Assembly (NCBI RefSeq): GCF_017916325.1
Contig: NC_090156.1
Span: 196,001-260,000 of the forward strand
Direction: 5' to 3'
Source: Leishmania martiniquensis
Lineage: Eukaryota; Euglenozoa; Kinetoplastea; Trypanosomatida; Trypanosomatidae
Length of the DNA stretch: 64,000 nt
The position numbers were made by a program, and so were the translations under genes. Numbering within the stretch: position 1 is the first letter of the stretch; each line of letters starts with the position of its first letter. Positions 20,194 through 31,479 of the stretch are shown piece after piece. Under the pieces are notes generated by a model. It saw nothing but the letters and a program-made list of their open reading frames with translations. It made no database searches and had not been told where the DNA came from.

Positions 20194-22846
20194 CTTTGCC
20201 CAAGAAGAGACGGCTGTGAGGGGATGGGGCAAGCAAGCAGCCGCTCAGGCCGCTCCGTGCGAGAAGCAGCTTGTAACGGTAGTGGGAGCACCTGAAACGA
20301 TACGTGCCACCGCCGAAGATACTCGGACACACTCAAGCAACTGCACAGCAACGCTGAAGATCCGTGTTGGCGTGTAGACGTGCGTGTCAGTAGGGGGAGG
20401 CGAGACGGCAACTCCTCTAAAACGCAAAGTCTCGTTGAATGAATGTGCGTGTGTCTGGCGAAAATCATCGTCAGGGCGCTTGCCGATGTTGAGCATTATC
20501 AGTGGCACAAAAGAAGAGACGCGTGGTAGAGGTACATTGAGGCTGCGTTTTGGTGGTGACTGCTGTGTGAGTGTGTGTGGAGGCGGAGTGAAGGCCTATC
20601 GAATCCTAAAGTGCTTCCTGGAAAGATCACTCACGCCCGCACAAGGGGGTGAGTGGCGAGGGTGCCCATGTAGGGCTGATATCCGCAGCACCCGCTACCA
20701 CACGCATCCTACCTCACAAGAACGCGCGCTGACCGACTTTGGCGAGGCGCATGAGCCATTTCGGTTTCCATCCGTATCCTTTACGTCCGCATAAATTCTT
20801 TTCCCTGTTCCGAAGTAAGCTGCAGCCAAAGGGGAACAAAAAAATAAAAAGTCCCGTAAGCGCCCATTCACCACACCTGCACCTCAGGCAGAGCAGCCGA
20901 GGAGACGCCCAACAACACTCAAGCACGACAACTCTCTCCGAAAGAGAGAGAGAGAAAGGCCGACGCACACGCAGAAATGACCAATGAGGTAGGAAAGCGC
21001 TGCCCACCCCCGCCCCTCGAGCAGTGAACAGCCACGGGGGAGGGGGATGACGACAGAGTGATACCGGAATCCAGAGAAAAAGCTGGGGTGATGCCCTCGC
21101 ACGTGCGGGGGGGGGGGGGTAAATCGCATACAATGGCGATTTCCTTGATTCGCCTCACATCAGCAGAGACACACACACAGAGAAGGAAAGAGGGTGAGAG
21201 GGACGCACGCCGGACGGAAACACGAGAGGAGTGGACTCCAACAGGAAGGGGCTCGCATTTGCAACACAGAAATCAGCGCAGAGATGAGAAGACCAAACGC
21301 AATGCAAACAAAACGGACGACCAGACACGGAAGCAATGAGCCGACAGAGCCAAAGAATCAGAGAGAGGGATGGCAAGGGAAGAGAGGCGGAGAGAGAGAG
21401 AAAGAGGGGAAGAGAGGGGATGAACAATCAGCAAATGAAAGGCAGAGGAGGGAGAACAAAAAAAAAATCTGTGTACACTAAGAACGGGGACACGAAGGAC
21501 ACAAAAGATGCGGAGTGGGGCGAGGCGGGAGGGAGAGTAGGTTGGGAATGTGGAGGGTGCGCCTATCGGGAGAAGCAGCAGCCATCTAGCCACATACACA
21601 GAAAGCAGAAAAGACAGGAGCGCAAGAGAGCGAGGGCAGACAACTTACAGCAAATATTAGACGCAGCGGAGGTATTCCCTGTGTCCCACACACACACACA
21701 CAGTCGCCCCAGCATTGTTCCCATTTCAACGCTCGCCCATGCACGATCGCTACATCTCGAAGCTGCTCCCTCTTTTTCTTCCTCTTTCCCGCCCCTTTCC
21801 CTTTTCGCCTTCAATTGGTGAGAGGCGCGCACATCGCATGAGCGTGTGTGCGTTGTCACTATCGATTTCAGGCGGAGATGGTTGAAAGACCGACACATTA
21901 CACAGGCATAAGCACGCCTGCTACGAGAAGGGAAAAAAAGAAAAGAAGAGAAAAAATGGTACCATCGACGCGACAACTTTACCTAAAAAGGGAGAGCAAG
22001 AGACAGTGGAGAGAGGACGTACAGTTTAATCTATAAGCAAAGCACGCAAAACAGGAAACAGACAGAGTAAAACCTAAGAAAAAAAGAGAGGAGGAGGGAG
22101 CGGAAAGGGCGGTGGTTGTTTGACGAAGCGGGTCGGTGTATATATATATATATGTATATATTTCTGTGCGTATTTGTCTATGCATGGGAGGCTTCATCCA
22201 CTAGAAGGTGATACGTTCCGGAGAAGAGGGGAGAAGATTATGACAAGAGCGCACAAGAAAAAGAGGGCCCCTCCCTTCCAAGATACCGTGTGTAGTGCGT
22301 CCGTGCATATGTGTGTGTGTGTGCCTGCGCAGGGGTATGAGAGGTTAGGAACCGAAGCCATGGGAGCTTGGCTATCAATGAAAACTGCTTCGCTTAGGGG
22401 TAAACGAAAACAACAAGCCCCGCTTTTGCCTTCCGTCACGCAGACGCAAAGGACCACCACCACCACCACCGGTGGTATCAGCTCTTAACCGATACTAAGC
22501 ACAGCCCTTTCCCCTCCCACAGACAAAGCACTCATCCGTCCCACCCCACACAAAAAGATGAAAGAAAGAGAAAAAACAAAGGGACTTCGATGAAAGAAGA
22601 GGCGGGGCGTTGGGAGAGTTACGCGCCGGTGTCACTGTGCTCTAATCTCTGTTGTATTTTTTCTTTTTTTTGGTCAGTCCGTGGTGGCGTCGCGAAGTAC
22701 ACCGCCAAAGGAAAAGGTGGGCAGCGGACAGCGACGCACGTGCCGCGATTTCCGTCGGGAAGCACACGCGCGTTCGCACGGCAAGAAAACGGCACGTGAG
22801 AGGCTTTAGCCTTGGTGGAAGGGCACAGGCAGCGAGAACTTGCGAA
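20194..22846. other. Long intergenic region with low-complexity tracts
   Basis: About 2.65 kb without a supported gene, between the phosphatase-like gene and the small gene. It holds a run of 13 G (21107-21119), GA-rich stretches (21180-21460), an AC run near 21690, a TA run at about 22138-22153, and a short ACC repeat near 22452-22470. It probably contains a long 3' UTR of the phosphatase-like mRNA. No RNA gene could be identified by eye. Confidence 0.45.
21107..21119. repeat. Homopolymeric G tract
   Basis: Thirteen consecutive G on the plus strand, so C on the transcribed RNA. A tract of this length is prone to slippage and sequencing error. Confidence 0.8.
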
Positions 22847-24709
22847 TTAAGCTTGCCTTCTCGACGAGATTACAGGCGGAGGCTGGCGCCGCACCGTGAC
22901 TGTGTTTTTGGAGCTCACCCCGTTCCCACTGTCATGAATGCCGTTGCTTTCGTAGCATGCAAAGGTGTTATGCAGCGAGCCAGAGCTGGGGTCTTGATGC
23001 TTACGTGCCTTTGGAGAGCTAGTGCGGGAGCGCGGCTTATCTTCTGTGTCTGATCGAGTCTTCGCACCGCTTGGAGACCGCTTCGCAGTCTGGTGGACAG
23101 GTGACGCGGTGCGGCGCCGGCTGTTACTTCGCGAGCCTGTCGCGCAATCGACGCTACGTCGCGACGGTGACCGGTTCGCAGAACACGGGGCACGATGGCT
23201 GGGATCGATCGTGGCGCGAGGAACCACAGTCGAGCGAGAGGGCGTGATACCTCGATAACTTACAGCCGACGGTCGCCCCACCACATCACGTGACGATCTA
23301 TTGCTCGCTAAAGGGCTGCTCGTGCGGGGGGTGCTTCGTATAGAAGTGGGACTGTTGAGGCCGAAAGAGCTACCGCCCCACCCAGACGCCGGGATGGGGA
23401 TGGAGCTCACCAGTGTGGTGTTGACGTGGCGACTGGAAGACCATGGCTGTGTCCGCGTTTGAGCCCCCTTGGAGGTGGACTTCTTATCCTTCGGCAGCGG
23501 CAGCGGGGACCCGTTTCGGTACTTGTGGCTAGACCCGAGCGTGGCGAACGGCGAGCGCAGCTGCGCTGGCGGCGCCAGCCGCGCGTAGTCGATGGAGCGG
23601 ACCGACTCTACGGGCGGTTGGCGGGACTGCAGCAGTGCGGGGTCCTCTTCTCCGTCCCAAACTCTGGGCTTGCCCCCAACCTGAGAAAACGAGTTGTTCA
23701 TGCTGGAGGCTGACACCGCTGCTCGTAGTGCTGCGGTCCGCTCCAAAGCTTTGGTCAACGTTGATGTACCCAGGTCTGTGGTTCCGCTGTGAACTACTGG
23801 GAGAGCTTGGCGCCCCTTGGGGCACGTGCGCGGATCAGACTCCAGTCGGCGAGCGCAGGGAGATGTGCTCCGGCTCAGGATACTGGGTAAGCGACGGCCC
23901 GTACGCAAGCTCGAGTGGCCGCGCGATCCCAGGAAGCTACCGGGTTCCGCAGAGGTCGCATCCGCGTGGAATGATCCGGCGCGGTCCACAACAGGGCAAG
24001 TCGCCTGGGTGTCCACATCTGTTCCTTTCTTGGTGTCTACGAAGGTGATGCGCCCTTTCGTAGCCTTGACATTCACGGGATTGCCCACGTCGACCTTCTG
24101 GGCGCACTGTTGATAAAGCTCATTCGCCATCTGCTCGCTGTAAAGTAATCCGTTGAGGAGGGTGTTGCGTAGCATCCACTGGTCGTTGTCGAGGCCGAAA
24201 TGACTGTCGTCTACTTCCTGAGCGAAGATATCACGTTCCACATCATGGCGCTTCGCAAACTGGCGCAGCTGACGCTGGAAGTGGGGCTTGATGTCGGAGT
24301 CGGGGTGCGCCATTTTCAGGTACAGAAGTGCGCTCTCTAGCTTCCACCCATACTTCATCATCATGTATGCGGCAATAAGAGCGGGGCTTCGCGAGTTGCC
24401 GTACACGCTGTGCACCAGCACGCACTCGCCTGCTGCAAGGGCCTCATCAATGAACCGCACCACACGGCGAATATTGTCGTCAGCGCTATCGAAAAGGATG
24501 GTGGTGCACACCGAGCCGGCCGCGTCCTTCCAGGGGAAAGAGAGATAGCTGAAGCCTGGCTCACCGAGGAAAAAGTCAGCCACCTCGGCGCCAGCGCAAT
24601 TAATAATGTGAGTAATCTTGTTCATGAGCAAAAGCGTCTTATCAGCCGCAGCGCCGGCGTTACCGGCAAAGATGCCGTCCTTGATGCGGACTGCAATTAA
24701 ATCGTCCAT
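22847..24709 (-). CDS. Dual-specificity-phosphatase-like pseudophosphatase
   Basis: A 620-residue protein with an N-terminal dual-specificity phosphatase fold (about 1-155) and a long Ser/Pro/Arg-rich, probably disordered tail. The signature loop reads HSVYGNSRS (residues 100-108). The P-loop arginine (Arg107) and the following Ser are present, but the nucleophilic Cys is replaced by Ser101, coded AGC at 24407-24409. Without the Cys, classical catalysis is not possible, so it is expected to be a STYX-like pseudophosphatase that binds a phosphoprotein or docks a partner. Flanking helices (PALIAAYMMMKYGWKLESAL) match the family well, so this is not random decay. A sequencing error is the alternative explanation. 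The tail has many possible phosphorylation sites. Confidence 0.82.
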   Translation of the reverse strand: MDDLIAVRIKDGIFAGNAGAAADKTLLLMNKITHIINCAGAEVADFFLGEPGFSYLSFPWKDAAGSVCTTILFDSADDNIRRVVRFIDEALAAGECVLVHSVYGNSRSPALIAAYMMMKYGWKLESALLYLKMAHPDSDIKPHFQRQLRQFAKRHDVERDIFAQEVDDSHFGLDNDQWMLRNTLLNGLLYSEQMANELYQQCAQKVDVGNPVNVKATKGRITFVDTKKGTDVDTQATCPVVDRAGSFHADATSAEPGSFLGSRGHSSLRTGRRLPSILSRSTSPCARRLESDPRTCPKGRQALPVVHSGTTDLGTSTLTKALERTAALRAAVSASSMNNSFSQVGGKPRVWDGEEDPALLQSRQPPVESVRSIDYARLAPPAQLRSPFATLGSSHKYRNGSPLPLPKDKKSTSKGAQTRTQPWSSSRHVNTTLVSSIPIPASGWGGSSFGLNSPTSIRSTPRTSSPLASNRSSRDVVGRPSAVSYRGITPSRSTVVPRATIDPSHRAPCSANRSPSRRSVDCATGSRSNSRRRTASPVHQTAKRSPSGAKTRSDTEDKPRSRTSSPKARKHQDPSSGSLHNTFACYESNGIHDSGNGVSSKNTVTVRRQPPPVISSRRQA

Positions 24710-26236
24710 CCTGTGCCCGCCTCGCGTCCCAAGTCAGGCCTGCTGGCTGTAAGGAGTTGCGTTCGTCTTGAGTTCGGTAGGTGTCGCACATGCCCCAAAA
24801 TAAGAACTGGAAGAGATGAGAGAAGCGAGCAAGAGGAGGTGACCCGAGAGACACAAAAGCTGCAACGAGCACTGCCTTGCAACAGTGGCCCTTCGAAAAA
24901 AAAAAGGCAGCAAAGGGGGAAAAAGAGAGTAAAGAAATAAAGAAAACACGCAGGAGTCGAACCACGGCCACCCTCCACCTGTACAAAGTCGTGCAAGCCA
25001 CCTCTTGGCCTGCTTGCGTGTATGTGTGCGAGTGTGCGCTTTCTATTTTCTTCCCCGACAACGGTTGTTGCGACAAGAGTAGAGGATGGTGGAGTCATGC
25101 GAAGATGAAAGGAAGAGTAGAACGCAGGCAACAAGAGAAACCAAGGGCATAGGCGCACGACACATCGCATGGCAGCTTACTAGGGGACGGCGGTGGAAGG
25201 CAGCAGCATTGCTCCCATTGCCGTGAAGCTCTAAGGAATTGAGCTGGGCAACTGTCATGGCATCACAATAGGTATGCACCGTGATGGGCGCTCGATTTGG
25301 CACGAGCGTGGCATCATTGCGACGACTCTCTCAGTGGCACATGGCAGAAGCACACGGCATTCGTAGGGCGGTGCGCGCACACCACAGCGCCTCTGTTTTC
25401 TCGCTCTCCTCCTCCCCTCCCCCAACTCTCTTCCTCTTCTGCTTCACCACAGGAAAATGCACCAGCGTTTTCTTTACTTTCCGTTGATCCTTTTTATTTT
25501 GTTTAGTTACACTCGGTTTAAAGGCCTAAGTGGTATACTTGCTTTGGGGGAGAGGCGAGGGGGCATTCGTTTCGGGCCTCTCTACTCTCTTCAGAGAGGA
25601 GAAGCACCACCATGGCGCTCCCTTGTCTTCACCTCTCACCCCCTCCCCGCCTTGCGCTCGCTTGTACATGGTGCCCTTCGTTCGATGCTGCTGCTCCTTT
25701 AGTTCCACGTACCATCTGCTGCGCAAGCGCAAGGCGCCCGGCCCTTCTTTTTTCCCTCGCCTAAAAAGCAGCCGTTGAATGATCCTTCGCTCCTCAGCCG
25801 TGGTCGTGTCTTGTCTCGTTTTCCACACGCCCCCAGGGCTGCTTTGCATCGCCCTTTCAGGCTCTGTAATGGCACGCACTGCCCAACCCACCCCTCCTGG
25901 TTTGCCATGCCGTCCAAGATCGCCACTCCATAGAAAGAAAACACGGGCATGGGAGCACAAGGCTGCGGTACGACGGGGAGAGAGAGAGCGAAACGTGTGA
26001 AGTTCGAGAAGACGGAGAAGCGGCGAGGGGGAGCAGAGAACCAAAAAGAGCGGACTGCGGTGCAACGAATGCAGAAACGTAGAGGCGTAACGGCGTAAAG
26101 AACGCATCAGAAAAGGAGGACAACGGGATAAAAAAGAGAAGACGGCGCTAGTCCTCTCACGCCCATCGCACGCCCTCTCTTGTTGATCAAGGCAGGCGTG
26201 TATCATACATACGCACAACCGGTAGTAAGGGCCTCC
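24710..26236. other. Intergenic region between ABCE1 and the phosphatase-like gene
   Basis: About 1.5 kb without a supported gene. A tRNA B-box-like string near 24955-24965 (on the minus strand) does not form a T-arm. Other open frames are low-complexity. GA-rich plus-strand runs close to 24830-24940 fit a splice-acceptor pyrimidine tract. Confidence 0.45.
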
Positions 26237-28213
26237 CTACTTGTGAGCCTTCCTCCCCTTCCCATCTTTGCTGTCATCATCCTGGCCCTGCTTCTGGTGC
26301 CTCTTTGGCGCCCGTTTCTTGTCAGCTCCATCTTCGTTGTCTGAACCATCTTCATCCTTCAGCACCGGCCTCTTCGCCTTCGGATCCTCCACCTCCGTCA
26401 TGTAGAAGTAGTTGCCCAAAGCCTTCTGATCGCGGTCCTTGACGGAATCGAGCTTATTGATGCGAGGCCGGAAGTTCGTGGGGTCTCGGCGGAAGGTGAT
26501 GTTGAGGCTTTTGAGGAACCTGTTCATGCCTTCGAGGAGGCCGCACGGCGTCCGTGCTGTGCAGTTCACAGCGGGTGTACCATCGTACACAATAACCTTG
26601 TCGGCCAGGTATGTGGCCATGATAAAGTCGTGCTCCACGATGAACGCTGTGCGCTTGCTGTTGAGGATGAAACGCTTGATCACGCGGGAGGCGATGATAC
26701 GCTGGTCGGAGTCAAGGTACGCACTAGGCTCATCGATAAGGTAGATGTTAGCTGGCGTGCCCAGTGCAATGCAGAGACCGACACGCTGAAGCTGACCACC
26801 AGAGAGGTTCTGGACTTCCTGGTCCAGAAGCTCCTCAATCGTGAGCGGATTCAGAACATCTGCCTGGAACTGTGGATGACAGAACATGTCGTAGATCTTC
26901 GTCTGGAGAAGGTCTCGCACCGTGCCCTGGAACTTCGGCGCAATCTTCTGAGGCTTGTAGCTGATAGACAGCTTCGGCACCTCGGTGTCGTTGTCCGGCT
27001 TCACGTGACCGGCTAGCATGCGAATAAAAGTGGTCTTCCCGCAACCGTTCTCGCCCAGAAGCACGACAATCTCGGAGTCGGAGAAGGTGCCGGCCTCTAC
27101 GGAGAGGCTGAAAGAGCCTAGGCTCTTGGTCATGACTGGATACGCATTCATAGCGCAGCGTTTCCTGATGTCCTCCTCGATGTCGTCTGCGATGTGGAAG
27201 GCGAGGCTCTCGTCACGGAACCGTAGGTTCTCCGTAGGGACGAAGCCGTCAAGGAAGATGTTGATGCCCTCGCGCACACCGTAGGGCATTGTCACCACAC
27301 CGTAGATGCCAGGAACACCGTACAGCACGCAGACGAAATCAGACATATAGTCTACCACCGACAAGTCGTGCTCTACGACGATAACATAGTTGGTCTCAGT
27401 CAGCATGGAACGGATGACCTGGGCGGCAGTGAGACGCTGACGCACATCGAGGTAGCTCGAGGGCTCATCAAACATGTACACCTCGGCGTTCTGCACACAA
27501 AGCGCGGCGATCGTAAAACGCTGCAGCTCACCCCCGGACAGCTTGTCCAAGGTACGATCCGCCACGTTCTTGAGATCAAGGATGTCCATGAAGTGATCTT
27601 TCATGCCACGCTCGTCTGCCTTGGTCAGAAGAACCTCTACCACGCCATTGTTGGTCTTTGGCACCTTGTCCACGTACTGAGGCTTCAGAAGAGCACGCAT
27701 CTTGTCGTCTAGCAGGCGCTGGAAGTACGCCTGGTGCTCAGAGCCGCGGAAATACTTGAGGATTTCATCCCACCCGGGCTCATTCATGTACCGCCCGAGG
27801 TTCGGCTTGATGCGGCCCTTCAGGACGGAGAGAGCAGTCGATTTGCCCGTACCGTTCGCGCCAACAAGGCCAAGCACCTGTCCAGGGCGAGGCAGTGGAA
27901 GCCGATGCAGCTTGAAGCTGTTAGGGCCGTAGCGGTGCACGGTATCCTTTTCGAGGTTAGAGGGGAGGTTAATAATACGAATCGCATCGTAGGGACACTT
28001 CTTCACACACAGTGCGCAACCGATGCAAAGTTCCTCGGAAATTTTGGAGATGGTGCTTTGGTGGCTCACCTCGATACACAGCTTACCCTGCAGCACAACA
28101 GGGCAGCACTTATGGCATTCGAGGTTGCACTTCCGTGGCTTGCAGCGGTCCGCATTCACCACCGCTATTCGAGTGAGCCGCGATTGCTCCTCAGTCTGCT
28201 TCTTTGGTGGCAT
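26237..28213 (-). CDS. ABCE1: ABCE1/Rli1 ribosome-recycling ATPase
   Basis: Essential twin-ATPase that splits ribosomal subunits after termination and aids initiation. With the ATG at 28213 ([10 protein letters not shown]) the protein is 658 residues; upstream codons read a low-complexity leader and are excluded. The N-terminal Fe-S domain has eight cysteines, around Cys24-Cys37 and Cys63-Cys73. The first nucleotide-binding domain has P-loop GANGTGKST (118-126), signature SGGELQRF and Walker [12 protein letters not shown]. The second has [17 protein letters not shown] and [11 protein letters not shown]. It is longer than the roughly 600 residues of animal ABCE1 because of a highly charged C-terminal tail after [11 protein letters not shown]. 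The Fe-S clusters would depend on the cytosolic assembly pathway containing Nbp35. Confidence 0.97.
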   Translation of the reverse strand: MPPKKQTEEQSRLTRIAVVNADRCKPRKCNLECHKCCPVVLQGKLCIEVSHQSTISKISEELCIGCALCVKKCPYDAIRIINLPSNLEKDTVHRYGPNSFKLHRLPLPRPGQVLGLVGANGTGKSTALSVLKGRIKPNLGRYMNEPGWDEILKYFRGSEHQAYFQRLLDDKMRALLKPQYVDKVPKTNNGVVEVLLTKADERGMKDHFMDILDLKNVADRTLDKLSGGELQRFTIAALCVQNAEVYMFDEPSSYLDVRQRLTAAQVIRSMLTETNYVIVVEHDLSVVDYMSDFVCVLYGVPGIYGVVTMPYGVREGINIFLDGFVPTENLRFRDESLAFHIADDIEEDIRKRCAMNAYPVMTKSLGSFSLSVEAGTFSDSEIVVLLGENGCGKTTFIRMLAGHVKPDNDTEVPKLSISYKPQKIAPKFQGTVRDLLQTKIYDMFCHPQFQADVLNPLTIEELLDQEVQNLSGGQLQRVGLCIALGTPANIYLIDEPSAYLDSDQRIIASRVIKRFILNSKRTAFIVEHDFIMATYLADKVIVYDGTPAVNCTARTPCGLLEGMNRFLKSLNITFRRDPTNFRPRINKLDSVKDRDQKALGNYFYMTEVEDPKAKRPVLKDEDGSDNEDGADKKRAPKRHQKQGQDDDSKDGKGRKAHK

Positions 28214-28668
28214 CGCAATAGACTGCACGCGTTTCTTTTTTCCTTCTGATTTGGCCGAGAAGAGAAGTAAGGACGGAGAGGGGAGAGGGCATGTTTGAGC
28301 GTTATGCATGCGAACACGCTTACCGCAGCTAGAAGATCAGCTGAAAGCGGCCCGAGGGATGCACAAGCAACTTACAGAATGCTAAGGAACGCTACAGTGA
28401 CAGCCAATGTCTCGTAAAGTAACGGCTGACCTGGTGAGACGTCACATCAGGTGAGCGAGAGAACTGATTTGCTTCTTCCAGTAGCCTACACCAAGATACT
28501 TGAGATTCACAAAAATAGTTTCTAGTCACATTCGATTGAGCGCTATTCCTGGGCCCTACGATAAGCCGCTATGCACATACCCACAGCCAGCAGGGTACAT
28601 CATCGTAGGCGAGAAGAGGCTCCCTTCTCCCTGTTCCGCCTTCTTGTTGGGAAATAAAACATCAGCTT
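28214..28668. other. Intergenic region
   Basis: No gene is supported. It forms the 5' flank of ABCE1 and the distal 3' flank of the EF-hand gene, up to the retroposon copy. Confidence 0.4.
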
Positions 28669-29191
28669 CACTGCAATGTAGCCCCACCCCTGCCACACAC
28701 GGACCATCGTTCCGCGGGGCGAAGCAGCCGTGCACACGCGTGCCGCAGCCATGCGCCAGCGCACCCCACCGGAGCACGACCCCCGCCGCGCAGGCTACCC
28801 ACACGGAATCCACGTATGCCGCCCCCCTGCACGCCGGCCACCACGCGGCGCGACTCCCTGAGGGGCGGCGCACGCTCCCCAGACCAGTAGGCGGGTCTGA
28901 CGGGCGGGAGGGACACGTCCAAGCAACACAGGCGCCTCGCCCATCGTATGGGTGGCGCAAGCCTGCCCCCTGTCGCGGGCCGCGGTGGAACAACGCCATC
29001 TAGCATCTGACGGCCGGCACCAGTAGCCATGCATCGCTCTGGCCTCCCTACGCCGTCGGCAGCTGACCCAATCGTCCACCCTTAGCTCCCCGGCACTGGC
29101 AGGGGATAGGGGAGCACCTGGCGTCTCCTCGGGGGGAGTGGGGCACTGGACCCTCTGAGATGTCACGCATTCGTGTCCCCTCACGTCATCA
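28669..29191 (-). mobile_element. SIDER2-like retroposon, copy A
   Basis: A 523-base GC-rich element nearly identical to copies at 32891-33375 and 58245-58747. Its boundaries are where copies stop matching: it starts after a flank ending in CAGCTT and ends at GTCATCA. The conserved end (GTCTCCTC, TGGGGCACTGG, GATGTCACGC) is at the right, so the element reads on the minus strand. It lies in the probable 3' UTR of the EF-hand gene in sense, the classic SIDER2 position. Family assignment is from memory. Open frames inside are shared by all copies and have no recognised domain. Confidence 0.68.
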
Positions 29192-29394
29192 CGTGTTGAA
29201 AATCAGCTTGGGTCAGAATAGAGCGCCTTTTTATTGGCACAAAATGGCGTGACCTCGGCACGGAGATAGTGAACTCACGCCTCCGCTCCGTTAAAACAGG
29301 AGGTGTCGTTCTTGTTGTACCAAGCTCTGATGGCGTGATATTCTTTTGAGTGTGTGTAGGTCGTTGCGGAACACTTTGCTGGAAAAAATACACA

Positions 29395-29949
29395 CTAAAA
29401 GTATGGCGTGTTGATGTTCGTGGCGACTAAGTTGCCGATAAATGCCTTATAGTGGACCCAACCATTTGTCATGTGACCTGTCCGCTCTAACCTCAGTCGC
29501 AGACTCTCCTGCTCCTGCGGTGACAGCTTGTTCCCCTTCTCCCCCAAAAGAAGGAAGAAGATCTTAGAGTCCACCATGCCGGTATCATCGGGATCAAAGG
29601 GAGCGAACGCAGCACACAGATCTGCCACACGAAGGTTGTCCTCTGCCTCATCTCTAGTGAGAGCAGACGTGCTGGACAGCTTTGTCAACATCAAGTAGAA
29701 CTGCGCGAATGTAAGAGGCCCCTCTCCATCTACGTTGCACTCCTTCAAAGCGTCGCTGAAGACCTTCTCCAGTGGTCCAGATATACATGAGGAAAACAGC
29801 GCTTTAATATCAGACCCACTGACAGTGGCACTCCCACTCGAATCCAAAATGAAGAATGCCTCTTTGAGCTCCGCAACTTTGTCGTGCGTTATACGAGGCA
29901 TAACCGTACCCATGCCCCTGGAAGATTTGTTTGTGTTTTTGTCGCCCAT
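29395..29949 (-). CDS. EF-hand (calmodulin/centrin-like) protein with degenerate calcium loops
   Basis: A 184-residue protein starting at the ATG reading MGDKNTNKSSRG; a longer frame exists upstream but looks like 5' UTR. The first EF-hand-like unit is VAELKEAFFILDSSGSATVSG; its loop has Asp at position 1 but no Glu at position 12. A later unit contains FAPFDPDDTGMVDSKIFF, with Asp at 1 and 3, Gly at 6 and again no acidic residue at 12. The architecture resembles calmodulin, centrin or myosin light chains, with weak or no calcium binding expected. A structural role in a cytoskeletal complex is inference. Confidence 0.82.
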   Translation of the reverse strand: MGDKNTNKSSRGMGTVMPRITHDKVAELKEAFFILDSSGSATVSGSDIKALFSSCISGPLEKVFSDALKECNVDGEGPLTFAQFYLMLTKLSSTSALTRDEAEDNLRVADLCAAFAPFDPDDTGMVDSKIFFLLLGEKGNKLSPQEQESLRLRLERTGHMTNGWVHYKAFIGNLVATNINTPYF

Positions 29950-30274
29950 GACTCCGGTGGCGCACTGGCTGCGAGAGGAAAGAATAACATAGAGAACGAG
30001 AGAGAAGAAAAGGCCTTCGAAAAGCTTCGGGTGGGCGTTGAGCACAGAGGGCCTGATTCGGGTCCCCTGCCTGATATGCGTTGCATCGCAGCTGAAGATA
30101 AGATACTTTCCTGTACGCGCGGCAGAGAGTCGCACGAACACGCTGCTGCACGACCTACAGCTCAGGTCACGCAGCTTCAATATACAGCTACCTTCCATCT
30201 CGCCTCGAGTAGAATACAAACCAATAGAAAAGGCACTAGGCTAAGAGAAAGATCGCGCCTGACTGATACATTCC
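29950..30274. other. Intergenic region
   Basis: No separate gene. It is the 5' flank of the EF-hand gene and the 3' UTR of the upstream membrane-protein gene. Confidence 0.4.
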
Positions 30275-31207
30275 TTACTTTTCCTCGCTGAAAGGTATAG
30301 AGCCGTGTGCTTCGCCGCTCTTCACGTCCAAGGCGCTAGTGAGGTCGGACTCTTGCGCTACAGCCTGCCCAGCCTCACTAGCCGAGGCATACATTGGTCG
30401 AGGTGGGCAGTCAGGGGTGTACACGCTAGACGAGCTGACGCCACGAAGACCCTGGAAAAGAAGCCCAGCACTCTGTAGTTGTTCTAAAAAGTCGTCCACT
30501 CGCTGAAGGGAGTCTCCACTTTTCCGGGTCATTGACTGCTGCAGTGTACGAGCTACAGTGACCAGTTGTGTGCCGTCGCTGCTACGCAAATAAGACACAA
30601 GCGTATGCATCACGTAATCGGCTCTGTACTTTCGTCCAGAGCAGAACTCGGGCCTGCGAGAGCGCACCCACTCGAAGAAGTCCACGAAAGGGTTCGTCTG
30701 TCGAACTGCCTCAAACTCCCTCTTCAACTGGCCCTGCTCGCTTTGCTGGAACTGGACAGCAAACAGGAAGTGCTTCGCCTGCAGCTCCACGCTAGCCGTC
30801 CACAGAGGCATCTCGAGGTCATTCACTCCGCGCGCTAACTGGCGGAAGAGAATCTTGCCGGAGAAGTACACAAGCATACAGCCTGTCAGCAGCATGAGCC
30901 AGTCTACACCTCGCCGATTCTGCAAAGGGGCGCCACCAAAGCCTGAATGCCCCTGTGTTTCAGCGTTCCTCGCAGCTTGCTGAGCGGCACTCGCATTTAT
31001 GCCCATTGTCGAGAAGTGCCCATATTCATGATTGATGGTTTCAGGGATCTGCATTCCGCGAAACTTCTGCAGGACCTTTCGGCGCAGCTCCTCCTCCCTA
31101 GCACGCTCCTCCGCACTGTGCTCGAGACGCAGGATTGCAGTGGAAGACATCAAGCAGCCTTTCACCCGAAAGGGTAGTGATATGCGGTGCACGCTGAGTC
31201 GGAGCAT
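30275..31207 (-). CDS. Single-span membrane protein of unknown function
   Basis: A 310-residue protein when started at the ATG at 31207 (MLRLSVHRISLPF); nine further codons upstream begin with GTG. The N-terminus is rich in Arg, Ser and Leu, compatible with a mitochondrial presequence. A charged helical segment follows (EERAREEELRRKVL). A single clear membrane span lies around VDWLMLLTGCMLVYFSGKIL (about residues 100-120). The remainder is soluble and helix-rich, ending in an acidic, Ser-rich tail. No domain is recognised. It is the last secure gene of the leftward unit before the strand switch. Confidence 0.72.
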   Translation of the reverse strand: MLRLSVHRISLPFRVKGCLMSSTAILRLEHSAEERAREEELRRKVLQKFRGMQIPETINHEYGHFSTMGINASAAQQAARNAETQGHSGFGGAPLQNRRGVDWLMLLTGCMLVYFSGKILFRQLARGVNDLEMPLWTASVELQAKHFLFAVQFQQSEQGQLKREFEAVRQTNPFVDFFEWVRSRRPEFCSGRKYRADYVMHTLVSYLRSSDGTQLVTVARTLQQSMTRKSGDSLQRVDDFLEQLQSAGLLFQGLRGVSSSSVYTPDCPPRPMYASASEAGQAVAQESDLTSALDVKSGEAHGSIPFSEEK

Positions 31208-31479
31208 GGTAACTTTGAGTGCGACGCAAATCACTCGTCATCCTTTGTTGCCGGAAACCGGAAAGTCGAGGAGGAAGAAAAGTGAAAGTGAGCAGCCCAA
31301 AGAATAATGTCATGTATTGAATCGGATGATTCTACGGTTCGTGATAAATGGACTGCGTTGCAGTCAGCGGAGCCATGTAACTAGAGTCTCATCACTTCCT
31401 TGCATTCCTTTCGCGTTGAGCGTGTGTTTCATCTTGGCGTGCCCTTTTGAGCTTGTTAGGAGGTCCTCGGCTACTTTTG

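Noticed and set aside
24950..25010. tRNA B-box-like string on the minus strand (GGTTCGACTCC)
   Set aside because: The flanking bases do not form a T-stem, and no acceptor stem or A-box is found at the proper distance.
28673..29184. Open frames of about 120-150 codons repeated at 28.7, 32.9 and 58.2 kb
   Set aside because: They recur because the retroposon is repeated; all frames and both strands are open owing to GC richness, and none has a domain.
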